A DNA stretch of 64,000 nucleotides from Lophius americanus (taxonomy: Eukaryota > Chordata > Actinopteri > Lophiiformes > Lophiidae): assembly GCA_037951165.1 (NCBI GenBank), contig JBBDHG010000455.1:43569-107568 (forward strand), read 5' to 3'. Positions 10,098 to 22,378 of the stretch are shown here, in pieces. Numbering within the stretch: position 1 is the first letter of the stretch; the number at the start of each line of letters is the position of its first letter. Made by a program: the position numbers and the translations under genes. Under the pieces are notes generated by a model. That model was not told the DNA's origin, ran no database searches, and saw nothing but the letters and a program-made list of their open reading frames with translations.

Positions 10098-12919
10098 CTG
10101 CACATAGAAAAGACATCCATAAGCATAAATAAAAACCTTTTTTTCCCTGACCAGAAAGAGCGATGATCAGTGTAGTTGTCTGGTTTCTTGTGGTAACCGA
10201 CTCTGGGGGATGACGGTTTCATGTTAGAGGGGGCAGATGTGATTCTGTACATCAGAGGGGCTTTGAGGGTTTCAGGGTTCAACACATGCACAACGGGACG
10301 AGAAGAAATAAGACTTCACACACAGGAGGAGCAGGAGGACAGCGGCTGGTTTTCTGGTAGAGAAGAGGCAAATGAACAGCAGCAGAGAAGGAGGCCGGTC
10401 TGACAGCCTGCCTTCGTCACCACTCCTGATGTTCATCTCCTGTGGCTTAAGTGCTTAAATCTCCGCTCTCCAAAGGTACAACCGCCCTAACCCCGAGAAA
10501 AACAGCAGAGAAAAAAACTGGGTGGGGAAGGGACAAAAGGATCAAAGATATCTTTATAAACGCCGGAGGGGTAATTGGTGTGCAGCCAGCAGTACACAAG
10601 ACAACAACAAAACAAATTAACAAATTAACAAGCAGACTTCAGGAATTGAAACAACGCGACAGAAGAAACGTTTGTCAATAATAAAACAGATGCGTGACAG
10701 AAACAGAATGATAAATAGTTTCCAAGCTATACAATGAAAAAATATAAAACAGATATAGAAAGATGGACATTACAATAGAGGATAAAACAATTATCCTGAG
10801 TCGCTTAAAATAATAATAATAATAATAATAATATAAACAAATGGCTGCGGCCAAAAAATAATTTTTAAGCCTGCTTGTACAACACTTGGGGAGAGAAACT
10901 TGCGTTGGGCTGCAGGTGTTCCAGGTGTCTGCATTGGGCTGCAGGTGTCTGCGTTGGGCTGCAGGTGTTCACACCCAGCTCATGCAGATTGAGTTTTGAG
11001 TTTGTTGATTTTGGGCAGGGATTTAATGTTGACGTTATTTTATACGTTTGTTATAAAGATAAAACACTGTTGGAAATATTTGAGAGAATAAATAATTAGG
11101 CTTATAAATTCTTAGGGAATTTCTTGTGTTTTTACATGGCAGCAGTCAAAAAGCCAAGGATTTTTAATTCAACTCTCGTCTGATGGACCAGAGGGGATCT
11201 ACAATTTTAAATGTTTAAAAAAGAATAATAAAAACCAAAAAAGGAGATTTAAACAAATCCCTGAATATGTCCACAGTTCGTTAAAGAATGAACAGTTATC
11301 AGATAACTCTACCCTGACTGTCCTATCCCGATAACTCTACCCTGCATGACCCTCACATCTCTGGTAACCCTCTCACTGCTGGACCTTCTCATCTCTGGTA
11401 ACCCTTTCATTGCTGGATTGGATTATTATTAGATCTGAATCTGGGGTGGTTTACTTCCAAACCTCATGTAAGAGTCAAAATGATGGAAACATTCCTGAAT
11501 ATTTAAAAAATGCTTTCAAAAACAGTAAAGTTTGATTTTTGTCAGGCTTCAAGGTTGGCCCACTCTCTTCAGCAACATCAGAGGAATATGTGAGAATCTG
11601 CCTGGTTCTACTCCCTCGGTGCTGATGGAAGCTCTGGGAACATGATTGAGACTCCGGTGGGTTACCTCACATCTTTCTGTCTGAGATGAGGAAGACAGAA
11701 ATCCTTATTAGAAACCAGCAGCACCCACAAGAAGTCTGCATGGTGGGTTTCAGTACGGAGGGAAACCATTGAGCTCACAGATCTTATCATCCACAGCAAG
11801 ATGTGTCACCGATGTTCCTCCAGTAAACGTCCTGACATCTTAGAGTTGCCTACAGAAACAGTGTTTGCATCACCGTGAGGAGCAAACCCCTAACAGGACC
11901 GCACACAGTAGCAGTTTCCACTCTGCTGGCTAACAGGACCAGAACCGGTCCGGTCGGGATCTGGGGATAAAAACAGTTTCCTGTTCCGCATATTGATTTG
12001 GCGTAGGTTTCTAGGCTGGATGCCCTTCCTGACGCAACCCACCCCATTTTTCCGGGCTTTGGAGTGACACTAGGAAGACACTGTCTGCTGGGTTCTGTCC
12101 AGCAGTGAGACACGAGTCAGTGTGGGTGTTGTTGGACTCATTCACAGCTGCAATCCTTTTCCTTTCGAGGCCAGTCATGTGACCAGGTCTCGTTTGTGTC
12201 AAGTACGTTTACTGATGCTTGATACCAAAAATAAACAATCCGTTCTTGTCAGACCCGAGGCCGAGCTGACTCAGTAATTGGTTTAGTGTATTCAAACATG
12301 AAAGCAGGAGGAAATTTGATTTTTCACAGAGTTCTGACATAAAAGCCCCCCCACACACACACACACATACACACACACACACAAAACCACCGCAGCCCCT
12401 CATCGATGCTGCCGTTATAGATTTGCAGCCTGTAGTTATAAAGTGAGTACTTTGGGACATCTTCGAGGATGCTCTTCGAGGCCAGTTTGCCTCCAGCTTT
12501 ATCATGTCTGAGCAGCGAGAGCGGCCCTGCTTGACTTCCTGCTGCTTCCATTATTCATGTGCGTTTGCCCAGGTGAAAACAAACCCAGGATTAGAAGCAG
12601 GCAGAACAGCTTATTAGATATTTAGATGTGGCTGAGTGAGCTGAGAGGATGAAGGATGAGGAGAGTTAACCCTTCCTGCTCTCAGCTTCCAGCTTGCAGG
12701 TTCGGAGGTTGTGACCTTAGGTTAACGTTTTTCTTTATAGCGTGCTTTTCTTATTTACAAGTGAACATGGTGGTGGTCCACCTAAACCTACAGATCTTTT
12801 TCTGCCTTCCGTCTGGGGTCTTCTTAGGCTCGCTGCTGCTCCTGGCTTATTTAGAGATGGCTAGCTTTGCTCTCATGCTCACAGAAAATAAGCTGAAGAC
12901 AATTTTAAAGGTAGTTCAC
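10098..12919. other. mid2 upstream intron, no exon recognised
   Basis: Non-coding sequence with an (AAT)n run at about 10808-10832 and a short interrupted (CA)n at about 12349-12384. Three tandem copies of a CTGCAGGTGT-type motif occur at about 10910-10970. No gene supported. Confidence 0.45.
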
Positions 12920-13033
12920 CTTGAATATGATGTCGGAGAAAGATCCATTCTCCACGTTGTAAAACGTGATGGTGTCACGGTAGAAAACAAACTCTGTATT
13001 GATGACTGACGCCGATTCACTTTTGATGTTGAT
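12920..13033 (-). CDS. Possible orphan coding exon (unrecognised)
   Basis: A 114-nt minus-strand segment is bounded by a CAG acceptor-like site and an AAG|GTGAAC donor-like site, with complete codons at both ends. The 38-residue translation begins INIKSESASV and ends GSFSDIIFK; it looks protein-like, not low-complexity. The pyrimidine tract before the acceptor is weak and I recognise no family. It lies on the same strand as mid2, inside the presumed first intron. It could be a nested gene fragment, a pseudo-exon or chance. Confidence 0.2.
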
Positions 13034-13084
13034 CTGACCGCGAGTGACGGCGAGTTGACTGCATCTCAACAAAACATACCAAAA

Positions 13085-13185
13085 GTACCAGACTAAGTGA
13101 TCCATACGGTACCAGACCAACTCATCCATATGGTACCAGACCAACTCATCCATACGGTACCACACCAACTCATCCATACAGTAAC
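13085..13185. repeat. 24-bp minisatellite, 4 copies
   Basis: Four copies of a 24-bp unit containing CCATACGGTACCAGACCAAC. Each carries GGTACC or a near variant. It directly abuts the 27-bp CpG-rich array. Confidence 0.85.
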
Positions 13186-13194
13186 AGACTAATG

Positions 13195-13510
13195 CTGTCC
13201 ACGGGCGCATCGCGATCAGAGCTGTCCACGGGCGCATCGCGATCAGAGCTGTCCACGGGCGCATCGCGATCAGAGCTGTCCACGGGCGCATCGCGATCAG
13301 AGCTGTCCACGGACGCATCGCGATCAGAGCTGTCCACGGACGCATCGCGATCAGACCTGTCCACGGGCGCATCGCGATCAGAGCTGTCCACGGACGCATC
13401 GCGATCAGAGCTGTCCACGGACGCATCGCGATCAGAGCTGTCCACGGACGCATCGCGATCAGAGCTGTCCACGGACGCATCGCGATCAGAGCTGTCCACG
13501 GACGCATCAC
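13195..13510. repeat. 27-bp CpG-dense minisatellite, 12 copies
   Basis: Twelve 27-bp units contain TGTCCACGGGCGCATCGCGA with a GGGC/GGAC variant. Each has about four CpGs and a TCGCGA palindrome. Because 27 is nine codons, several frames stay open on both strands (for example LSTGASRSE repeated); these are not taken as genes. Confidence 0.92.
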
Positions 13511-14557
13511 AGTGCCTCCAACAGCATTTGCATGAGATAAAACAACCCTGATGGCACAAAAACCACGAGAGCCCGGAACTGAAAGAGATGCTGAGTCAGT
13601 CATTTGGACCTGATTTGGCTTCAGAAAATGGTCAAACGTAAACACTGTAGAAAAACAATCTCAGCACCGGAGGGTGACACTTGCTGTACAGTCACACCGC
13701 TGATTATGAAGACGGACAATGTGTGGCCAAGTATTTCTGTCTCCAAAATCTAAGAAAGGGTTGGAAGTCACAGTTGCTGTGCTCTACTTGGAGAACAAAG
13801 ACGAATATTTGGGATTTGTCCACTGAGAACTCACTGCTTGATCAACATCTGTCCTGTTCTACGTAGAGAACTGATGGCCTGAACAATAGACGGCACACCC
13901 AGAGGCAAAAAAAAAAGAGCCAGCTTCCTGTCCTCCATCTACAAAGTCCAAGCCATCTATTTATACACAGCTGTAATGTTTGGTATTTCCTTCGGGGGGC
14001 AGGGGTTGGGATGGGGGGACATATGAGCCATTGTTGTCCTTGGCTGCTGTTTGACTGTCTCAGCGGGTTCCATATGTGGAAATGTCAGCAGCTTAAAGCA
14101 CTTTTTTAGAAATCACTGACAAACAACCATGTGTTCCTCTAGTTCTCTGTGGAGGTGGGACTTCTGGTGACTGACATTGAAAAGGCCCATAGATTGGAGC
14201 TGCATCTACGACTTTGATATTTGAGTCCAGAATCAACATTTGAAGGCTGAAAAGCTTTTTTTAAATATTTTTGCTCAGGTCCACGTAACCGCCATAGACC
14301 GTGCGAATGAACAGAAGTTAAAGAATTTAAAGCATTTCCCTGATAGTGGAAGTGGAAGAATTGTCATATTGCATGAATCAAATATTTGCAAATCTAGGGC
14401 TGGTACATAAAATAAAAATGAAATATCAAGTGTCACAATTTGGAAATAAAATTTAAAATGAGTTTTCATGTTAGGAAATATTCTGCTTCAGTTTTGTCTG
14501 TTTGTGTGGAGCATCTGCTCAGGCCTGTGAGAATGGAGGTCCAGCATCCAGCCACAA
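13511..14557. other. Non-coding stretch
   Basis: No repeat array or exon recognised. Short A-rich runs occur near 13905. The frame at 14275-14469 (minus) is AT-rich and without a domain. Confidence 0.4.
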
Positions 14558-14846
14558 CAGGTTAATGAAAGGCTTTTCTAGTCTGCTGGACCACTCAAAG
14601 CGCTTTTACAACACAAGTCAGCATTCACCCTTTCACACAAACATTCACACAAACATTCACACAGTGATGATAGAAGCTGCCATGAAGGCGCCGCATGTTC
14701 ATCAGGAGCAGTAACCATTCACAACATCACTCACATACCAGTGGAACAACCATTGGGAGCAACTTCGGGTCCAGTATCTTGTTCAAGGACACTTCGACAT
14801 GTGGACCGCAGTGGCCAAAGACCGAACCACCAACCTTCATATACCA
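14558..14846 (-). mobile_element. SINE-like interspersed repeat, copy B
   Basis: Same family and orientation as 4872-5135, and better preserved. It includes CACTCAAAGCGCTTTTACAA, an expanded ACAAACATTCAC stretch, CATCAGGAGCAGTAACCATT and TTCAAGGACACTTCGACATG. It ends in CGAACCACCAACCTTC, which matches the reverse complement of a tRNA-like B-box region. This supports a minus-strand tRNA-derived SINE. Confidence 0.65.
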
Positions 14847-15475
14847 GACCAGCAGCACATCAGACCAACATCATCTCAAATCAACATCATCTCAGAATCT
14901 AACTCACTTTTTCCAGAACCCAATTTCATGTCCAAAGAGACATGAGGAGGACAATCTGGGCCACACATGCATTAACTCACCGCTCCTCAGCTGGAGAAGA
15001 ACAGCCTCCAATGTCTTCCTGTCTCAGATTCTTTGATTCCGGTGTTTTCAGGCTCTTCTTGAACTCCAGCTCAGACTAAACCTATTCCTCTGTAAACTCC
15101 GAAAACGGGATAACTCCTGTTGTTGGTCTGACCGTGGGGCTGCATGAAACATCAAAACATTTTTCTTTATGAAAAGATAATTTCATAAGATGATCTGAAG
15201 AGCTCCATTTGGACCGAACGGACCATCCTGAAGTCTTTATAGCGGCTTTAACTATTTGAATGAAGAACGCTAGCAGTCACACAGGTTCTATCCTTCAGAC
15301 TTCCCATGTAGATTGGATTAGAACTAAATCAGGGCTGCTTGATTCTGAAATCAGGGTCAATACTTAAAAAGTCAGATTATTTATCTGGATCTGCCACTGA
15401 TATCAGACACTAAAAGATGGATTTACTTTAAACACTGCTTCAAAGGTCCTTGTTGGTTTTCCTTACCTCACAACA
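14847..15475. other. Non-coding stretch
   Basis: No recognised gene. A small tandem CATCATCTCA(A/G)AATC motif occurs near 14869-14900. Confidence 0.4.
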
Positions 15476-15716
15476 TTGGTGATGTCATTGATGATGTCAT
15501 TGGTGATGTCATTGATGATGTCATTGGTGATGTCATCATCGGTAATTCAGTGATGATGTCATTGGTGATGTCAGTGATAATGTCATCTGTGATAATGTGA
15601 TGATGTCATTGGTGATGTCAGTGATGATGTCTGTGGTGATCTCATCTGTGATTCAGTGATGATGTAATTGGTGATGTCAGTTATGATGTCATTGGTGATG
15701 CCAGTGATTACGTCAG
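15476..15716. repeat. 15-bp minisatellite with TGATGTCA cores
   Basis: About 16 degenerate copies of ATTGGTGATGTCATTGATG-type sequence (15-bp period). Many copies carry TGATGTCA, a CRE with its CpG lost, and one copy near 15707 keeps TTACGTCA. A smaller cluster of the same core lies at 31540-31590. Confidence 0.85.
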
Positions 15717-16399
15717 TGGGCCTCTGAGCTGGATGTGATGAAGTGATGTTCTCTCTTGTGGACGCCTGTGGCATTTTTTCAGCTGGTTGGTTGTGGAGCT
15801 TTGCACCACAGACACAACTTTAAAGTTCTTTTTGCTTATTTGTTCTTCGTTAATAGCACTTCCTCTAAATCTTCTTGATGTTTTTCAGGGACAAATTCTT
15901 CACGTTTTTCAACTGTCTGCTGACTGAAGCATAGGTTAGGGTCAGAGGTCACTCCACTGGACAGCATCCAAGATGTTTCAGGGAAAGCAGAGCAGGAAAG
16001 AGCCGTGATAGATCGGGCAGTGTTTTAGGGAGCACTTAAATTTGCAGAAGGTATCACCTAATGATATCATTCAAACACGTTCAGTTAATTATTAGAAGAC
16101 GGGTTAGCGTTAGAGTTAGAAGCAGGATGGCCGCACACTGGTAGCTCTCCTGAGACCCAATCACTATTTGGTCGAATATCCATGTATTTTCTCCACATTT
16201 ACCAGGGTTAGGGTTATTTACCAGAAAAAAAACCTTGCTGTTTTTTTACTTCAATATTTGGACGATATCTCTAAAGAAGCAAAACATTCTAAAACATCGC
16301 AATAATGGACTGGTAGGCTTGAAAGAGGGCATTGGGGAAAAAAATAACGCATCAGCTTGCATAGAAAAGATCTAATCAAAGGGTTTTGGTATGGACATT
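15717..16399. other. Non-coding stretch
   Basis: No gene recognised. Two short GGGTTAGGGTTA-type patches near 16205 are too small to be a telomeric tract. Confidence 0.4.
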
Positions 16400-18600
16400 A
16401 ATGACGAGTTTGAAACACCGCTCACACGGTGCCGGCCGGACCCGAAACAACCCCGATATTGGTGATGATTAAACGAAAGAAAGAAAAGGGAGGAGGGGTA
16501 CGCAACAGATGCAAGATCTCCCTCTTCCCAGACATGACCGAGGAGGAGGAGGAAAACTTCTCCGGGACAAGAACGTGAAGTTCACACATGCCTTCCCAGT
16601 AGCACTTTATTTAAGATGGAGGGGCAGATCCAGGAAGTTGGGACGATGGAGGGTAAAAAGACGGTACCAAACAAACATTCAAACAGAGAGGCTGTGAGAG
16701 GTAAGGTGGGTTCGGTTCGGGTCTGTGGGGTCACCAAGCGGAGATAAGAAGACCAGAGGTCCAACTTAAATGATTTTTGAGTTTGTCTTTTTTATTTTGC
16801 GATGATGAAAAGTAAACACTTGGTTATTTATTCAGGACATTTTATGTTCATGTTTTTTGTTGACCGATTTGGTCATGCTTGTTCTTTCAGCTTTCAGTTA
16901 TTTTGATCATCAAGATGTCTGGAATCCGGAAGTGTCAGACTTAACAGGGTGATTATATTTTATTTCTCATGTGCCTTAAATATCTGTTATTTGTTACCAG
17001 CCGTCCTGGAATATAAATGGCAGTGGGAATCCAGTGAAAAGGAAAAAGGTACTTTTACTATATCTGAAGGTCATTCAGGCTGATATAGCACATTTTTCAA
17101 GAGACACATCTAAAAGATGAGGAAATGAAAACATTTAAAAGAGATCGGGTTTATTACGCCTCGTTTTCTAGCAAGCAGAATGATGTTCTGATTCTGGTGT
17201 GCAAAAGATTAAATCTCATCTTTGAAGGAGGTTAAAAAAAAAGTTGCAGAATTATTTGTATTGAAACAATTATAAATGCATGAAATTCATTTTTTGAAAT
17301 ATATACAGCATGCCCCAAACAAAGTGGATCCATCCTTATTTCATGAGGTTAATAGTGTTCTGGGACATGAACATGGACAAATAATTTTGGCAGGAGATTT
17401 TATATCAGGTACTGGATGCAGCGCTTGACAAAAGGTAAATATCAACAAGACTTTTTGCAGGATGAAGCATTTGCAAAAAAACCTTGCAGAGGATCTATCA
17501 TTATTAGCACTTTGAGATTTGATCCAAATGTAAAGTGCATTATAAATTAAATGTATTATTATTATTATTATTATTCCTTGACATGAAAATGGACAGAACA
17601 AATAGGATGTTAACGGGAGGCATCCAAAGCCGATGTAAGAGGCAAAGTTGTTGCACAAACGTCCAAGTACAGACAAAGTGAAAAAACTGGAGAAAGAACT
17701 GTGGAACATGGAAAAGTAATGAATATGGAGAATGATATTACAGAACCTTTACATCCTATCAGCATTATTTTATCCCAACATTTATGTGATAGAAGGGAAG
17801 AAACTAGTCCAATAATGAAGCACTGTAGTGAGGTCTGGCCAAAGGTTCATACATTTTCTTGGATTTCACAGTACAAACAGCACAGTGTCTCACTGTGGTA
17901 CAACCCAGAAGTGCAAATAGGCTCTATTAGAAACAGTGGCTAGGATTAGGGGCTTTCATAAATTTGGTATAATTATATAATTCTCTGAATAAGCCAAAAA
18001 GTATAAGTGGATGGAGAAAGGTGATATTGGGAAAGACTTGCAAATTGGACACTATCATAAATAAATTTCAAGCATATCCAAACCTTGCAATTGTTAAACT
18101 CTTTGACAACCCATTCAAAAATGAAACATCACTTTATTATAGTAACGCGATGTAAGAAATTAGTAGCACATGTGACAACCTGAGGTTAATTTGGCAAAGA
18201 GACTTGATTGTGAAATTCATTAGTGAAAATGTATTCAATACAAAATACTACATGGATATTATTGAACACCATTTAAGCTATTTAAAATCATTTTAACAAG
18301 CAGTAGCACCTGTTGGGAGTGTAAAAAAGGAATAGGCAATTTCTTGCATCTAATTTGGGAATGTTCTACATTCAAACCATTTTGGCAAAAAGTCATGAGT
18401 GGAGTGTTTTGGAACTTGGTCAGGATGAACTCTGCTGGTATCCCCTCACGTATATCTCTTGGGGGATCAAATAGAAACACCAGAAGTGACAAAAGGTTCA
18501 TGCTCTGTTCTTATGGTGGGGATGATTTCAGCGGCTAGAGTTACGACTCTGGAAATCTGTCAGAGAGCCAACACTTCAGGAATAGAAGATGTTAATGAGT
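16400..18600 (+). mobile_element. Degraded L1-like LINE (ORF1 end + decayed ORF2)
   Basis: The plus strand encodes pieces of an L1/Tx1-type non-LTR element. At about 16490-16640 an ORF1 C-terminal stretch reads CKISLFPDMT and then RDKNVKFTHAFPVALY across a frame change. From about 16995 the start of ORF2 endonuclease is seen: SWNINGSGNPVKRKKVL, then ADIAHFQETHL, and later GDFI in place of GDFN. The reverse-transcriptase core is missing or unreadable. At 18300-18400 the C-terminal cysteine region appears as CWECKKGIGNFLHLIWEC followed by FKPFWQKV. Many stops and shifts show it is dead. An (ATT)n-tailed repeat sits inside it at 17506-17575. Confidence 0.82.
17506..17575 (+). mobile_element. LINE/SINE 3' tail ending in (ATT)n, copy 2 (nested in L1 remnant)
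   Basis: Nearly identical to the copy at 2595-2667. It lies inside the L1-like remnant between the endonuclease part and the later part, so it probably inserted after that element, or its insertion accompanied the internal deletion. Confidence 0.65.
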
Positions 18601-20490
18601 GAAATCCTACCAAATGATTGAGCATTAATTGATCTTTGCCTGGCCAATCCGGCAGGTTTCTTTTGGGAGTGTTATTTAGAGCTTTTTTGGAGTATTGAAG
18701 ATCATGTGACAACACTATTTAATATGATATAGGTATATTGGACAGTTTATCCCTGTGTGACTTTGGCAGAATACAGTTGTTGTCAGTCTTTGTACCATCT
18801 ATATATAACTGCTCCGGTTCTGTAAATTGTGTTTGGTTATTTATTTCATTCGACATTATGTTTGTGTTCATTCTTCTAGGGAGGATTCAACAAACGCTTC
18901 TATTTCTAGGCGCTGTTTTCGTTATCTTTTCAATTGTTTCCCTGTTGAATCATCACATTACCATTTGACTCTTACATTTTCTTGTTTTCATGGTATCTTA
19001 CTTATTTCTTTTATTGCTTTGTTGCAGCTTCGTTTATTTTCTTAGGTCTGCCTCTTTTTTCTGCTTTCTGTGATACATTTTACACTCGTGTTTTTCCTTT
19101 GTTTTATGTAATGACAGCTCAGAGGACTAGGTCACAGGACCTGCTACATAGTCGTTTTTGTAAATTACACCTGTTCTTGATTGTCTCTTTATGTACCGTT
19201 GAAGACTCGGGTGAGTCCAATGTGTCAGCGTCATCCATGATTGAATAAAGGATTTCTGACCCATTTTCAGAGTTCCTCCGATCATTCCACACTGCTGTCC
19301 ATCGAGTGACACGTTTTCAGTAAGTGTGACAGTTGGTGTTGGAATTCATTATCTTCATATGAAGTGATGTTGGCAATGATATGAGAGAAAGGACATGTGC
19401 TACGAACCTGGACTCATTTCATGGACCACCTTACCTCCAAGTAGAATCCATAATAAGGACACATATTGTTTTCCAGCTAATGCACCAATCTCAAGTCTGA
19501 CATGTATTCATTCACCACATGAGCAATATTTATTTTTCCACCTTAGCTACAGCAGACTAATCTAAAAGGTCGGCGGTCAGTGGATCAGTGGGTCATGATG
19601 CAGGTCGGGCACAGGATAAAAGAAGAAGGTGGTTTGATGTGGTAATAATCCCTTCTCCTCCTCGCGTCGAGTTCGGTCATTTAACAGACAAACTCTGAGA
19701 TGAAAACATTCACTAATCTGGAGCAATCAGCTGAACGAGGGAGGTAGATCAGATGATGATGAGGTGATGATGATGGGAGTGAGACCTGCACCATTCTTCC
19801 AACAGACTAAAATTTCCTCTAACTCAGATCTACCAGGCTAAAATTCCACAGACTAATATTCCACAGACTAATATTCCACAGGTTAAGATTCCACAGTAAC
19901 TTCACAGGAAATATCTAGTTTACTACTGTTTTACTTTTCCAAGGTGGTCCAGGATGAGGTCGCTGCTTTTAGGAGCCACACAGCGTGTGTGTGAAGACCC
20001 ACTAACACACACATGCAGTCGGAGTGGGTCTCAACCCACTTTAAGGTCTGATGCTGCACAACATAAAGCATCGAAACATCTTATTTCCCTGAAATGAGTG
20101 AAACTGATCTAAAGCAGGAAACCCAAATGAGCCAGCAGCATTTCCACCGAACCCCTCAGCCCAGTCCAGAAGACTATCGAACCCAAAAATCAGTCCTTAT
20201 ATGGCCGGCCGTCCAACTGGACCCGTTTCCGATCATGACAACACAGAAGGAACCTTCAACCAAAACTAAGACTTGGTCCTTTAAGCAACGAGTAACTGAG
20301 TCTCGAACCAGCTGCCTACAACTCCGGTCCAGACCAGACTAACGGAGAGTACACTGACAATCTCAGAGACATGGCGGAAAACACGAAACATCAGTCCCTG
20401 TTTGCGTCCACAGACCCGAGTCTACAGACCAAAACCTAAAGATCGAACCAGAGCCTCTCGGTGGAGGGGAAGGGGAGGGGGGCTCTAGAC
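18601..20490. other. Non-coding stretch
   Basis: AT-rich to about 19250 with T-rich open frames lacking any domain, then mixed sequence. A small CCACAGACTAATATT tandem lies near 19845-19890. No exon recognised. Confidence 0.4.
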
Positions 20491-20496
20491 ACCTAC

Positions 20497-20760
20497 CAGC
20501 TTTGCACGCCGAACGCTCTTCTGGTCCGTCATCTTGGAAACGAAGCCCCAAATGAAGTTGAAAGAAGGGCAGAGCGGCTGGACTCAGAGGTAGAACAGAA
20601 TCGAGGAGGGACAGAGATCCAGATCCCCTTTAACTGGCGCAGCTCGTTACTGGACCGGTTCTCGACTCCGCCGCGACACAACAGGAAAGAGACGCCAAGT
20701 TCCGATAGAGGAGAAAAGGGGAGAGAGAGTCATAGCGAGAGTTAGGGGGGGAGAGAGAGA
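20497..20760 (-). other. mid2: Candidate mid2 5' non-coding exon
   Basis: On the minus strand, GC-rich and pyrimidine-rich sequence ends in a donor-like GCAAAGCTG|GTAGGT, with the GT at 20496-20495. It would splice to the mid2 acceptor at 10097. Near its end is CCAAGATGAC, whose ATG opens the longer uORF described at 10044. The 5' limit is a guess. Support is position, composition, donor and the CRE upstream; there is no transcript evidence. Confidence 0.4.
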
Positions 20761-20870
20761 GAGAGGGAGGGAGAAAGCAGAAACTCGGCTCCGCCTACCC
20801 TCCACAGCAAAGCTACGTACACGCAGACACGCGGAGCTGTGCACAGCTGGTGACGTCACTAGAAACAGGA
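20761..20870 (-). promoter_or_regulatory. Putative mid2 promoter with perfect CRE
   Basis: TGACGTCA, the full palindromic cAMP response element, lies at 20851-20858, next to an E-box-like CAGCTG and a GC-box-like GGCGGAG. The stretch is relatively CpG-rich for this window, and a GA/CT-rich tract follows at 20720-20775. Promoter function and direction are inferred from position upstream of the candidate mid2 exon. Confidence 0.4.
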
Positions 20871-22007
20871 TCGCGTCTCATCATGGTCCAGGATTTCTCT
20901 GAACCAGGAACCCTAAAAAGACCACACGGGCCCAAGATTCCCATCTGCCAGATCATTATAACCACTGACTCTGAAACAAGACAGGACCCAGTCTTACTGA
21001 GGGCTGGGCACAGACACTGGTCTGCAGTGGGTAAACAGAATCAGACAGGGTGTGGCCTGACCATCAGGTGTGTCTCTGCTTTCAACAAGAACCAGAACAA
21101 ACCCTCTGAGAGCCCGATGATTCTTTTAAGCTTCATATTTACCCTCTGTTCTGGGCCTTCATGACTGGAGAACTGTTGGTGGACCTCCTCACCGCCAAAC
21201 ACCATCTTCTGCCCTGCAGCTACGTCAGCCTCAGTCTGCCTGGGTCCTCTACACGGGTCGGTTCTGGACTGTTCTGGACTTTATGAGTTATTTTATTCTA
21301 TTCATAATTATATTGTTATCATTTGGATGTCAACTTCCTATGTGGTTTTATAGTTGTTTACAAACTTCATACGCTTGGATGCGCTTTGACGTAAACTTAA
21401 AAAGGATATTTACATTTAATTTTATTTTCCTATGCCCTCCTTTCGGTTCTTATACGTTCTCAGCAGACAGGACTCAATTCTGTTGTTTGGGTTCACAGTA
21501 CAAACATAGAAATAGAAAGTCTTTATTTCAGGTTTTGACTAATAATCAGTAACCACTCATGAACACGCACCATTACCCAGAATGCACCTGCTCTCTGATG
21601 GTCACCAGGCTGAATGATGAGATGAATGATTCGGATCCAGAGAGAAAATCTGAGAGTGAAGAAACAAAAAGAGAATTGTGGACGAGGCGTGTGGAGAATG
21701 TGGGTCAGACAGAAACTGGAACGCTCATTATAAATCAGAAACATGTAAACAGTTTGAATCTAATTATCCCTCCTGTCCTCTCAGGTCTGAGATCAGACGC
21801 TTGATGAAGGAGAAGGTAGAAGAAGGTAGAGGACTGAGATGGTCCAGCATTTTCAAGAGGAAACAGGGACTGAGATCATGAAGCACAGAACATCTGCAGC
21901 TGTGAATGACAGCTGGAGTCACATCTCAACATCAGACACAAAGATAAAACCTCCTCTGAGTTATCTCTCGATCATATTTTTATGTGAGGCTTTTTGCAGC
22001 AGGAGAA
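20871..22007. other. Non-coding stretch, intergenic
   Basis: No gene recognised. A short GGTTCTGGACTGTTCTGGAC tandem lies near 21260-21280. Open frames are short and without domains. Confidence 0.4.
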
Positions 22008-22378
22008 GCCATGTGTGAATGAAAGGAGGCAGGAGGAACGGGGAGGATGAAGGAGTGGAGATGGAGGAGGTGCAGGAATTTAAGGACTTGGATTCAACTG
22101 TTCAGAGCGACGGGCAGCATGGACAAGAGGCGAAGAAGCGAGTGCAGGCAGAGTCGGATGGGTGGAGAAGATTGTGAGGAGTTATCTGTGACAGAAGATG
22201 AGCAGCAGGAGTGAAGGGAAAGGTTTCCAAGATGGAGGTGAGAGCAGCTCTGCTGGATGGTTTAGAGACGGTGGTTTTGAGCAGAAGACAGGAGGCAGAG
22301 CTGAAGATGTTCAGATGTTCTCTGGGAGTGAGGAGGAAGGACAGGATTAGAAAGGAGACATCAGAGGGACATAGTTAG
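22008..22378 (+). mobile_element. RTE-like LINE fragment (plus strand)
   Basis: Translated pieces in shifting frames match the fish RTE-type reverse transcriptase C-terminal region: MEEVQEFKDLDSTVQSDGQ, then a stretch corresponding to KKRVQA and the GVICDRR region. The same region is seen, on the other strand, in the copy at 55538-56320. Frameshifts and stops show it is inactive. It ends abruptly near 22378. Confidence 0.72.

Noticed and set aside
12905..13645. 246-codon frame across the 27-bp array
   Set aside because: Mostly repeat translation (AMRPWTALI); only the 38-codon end segment was kept as a candidate.
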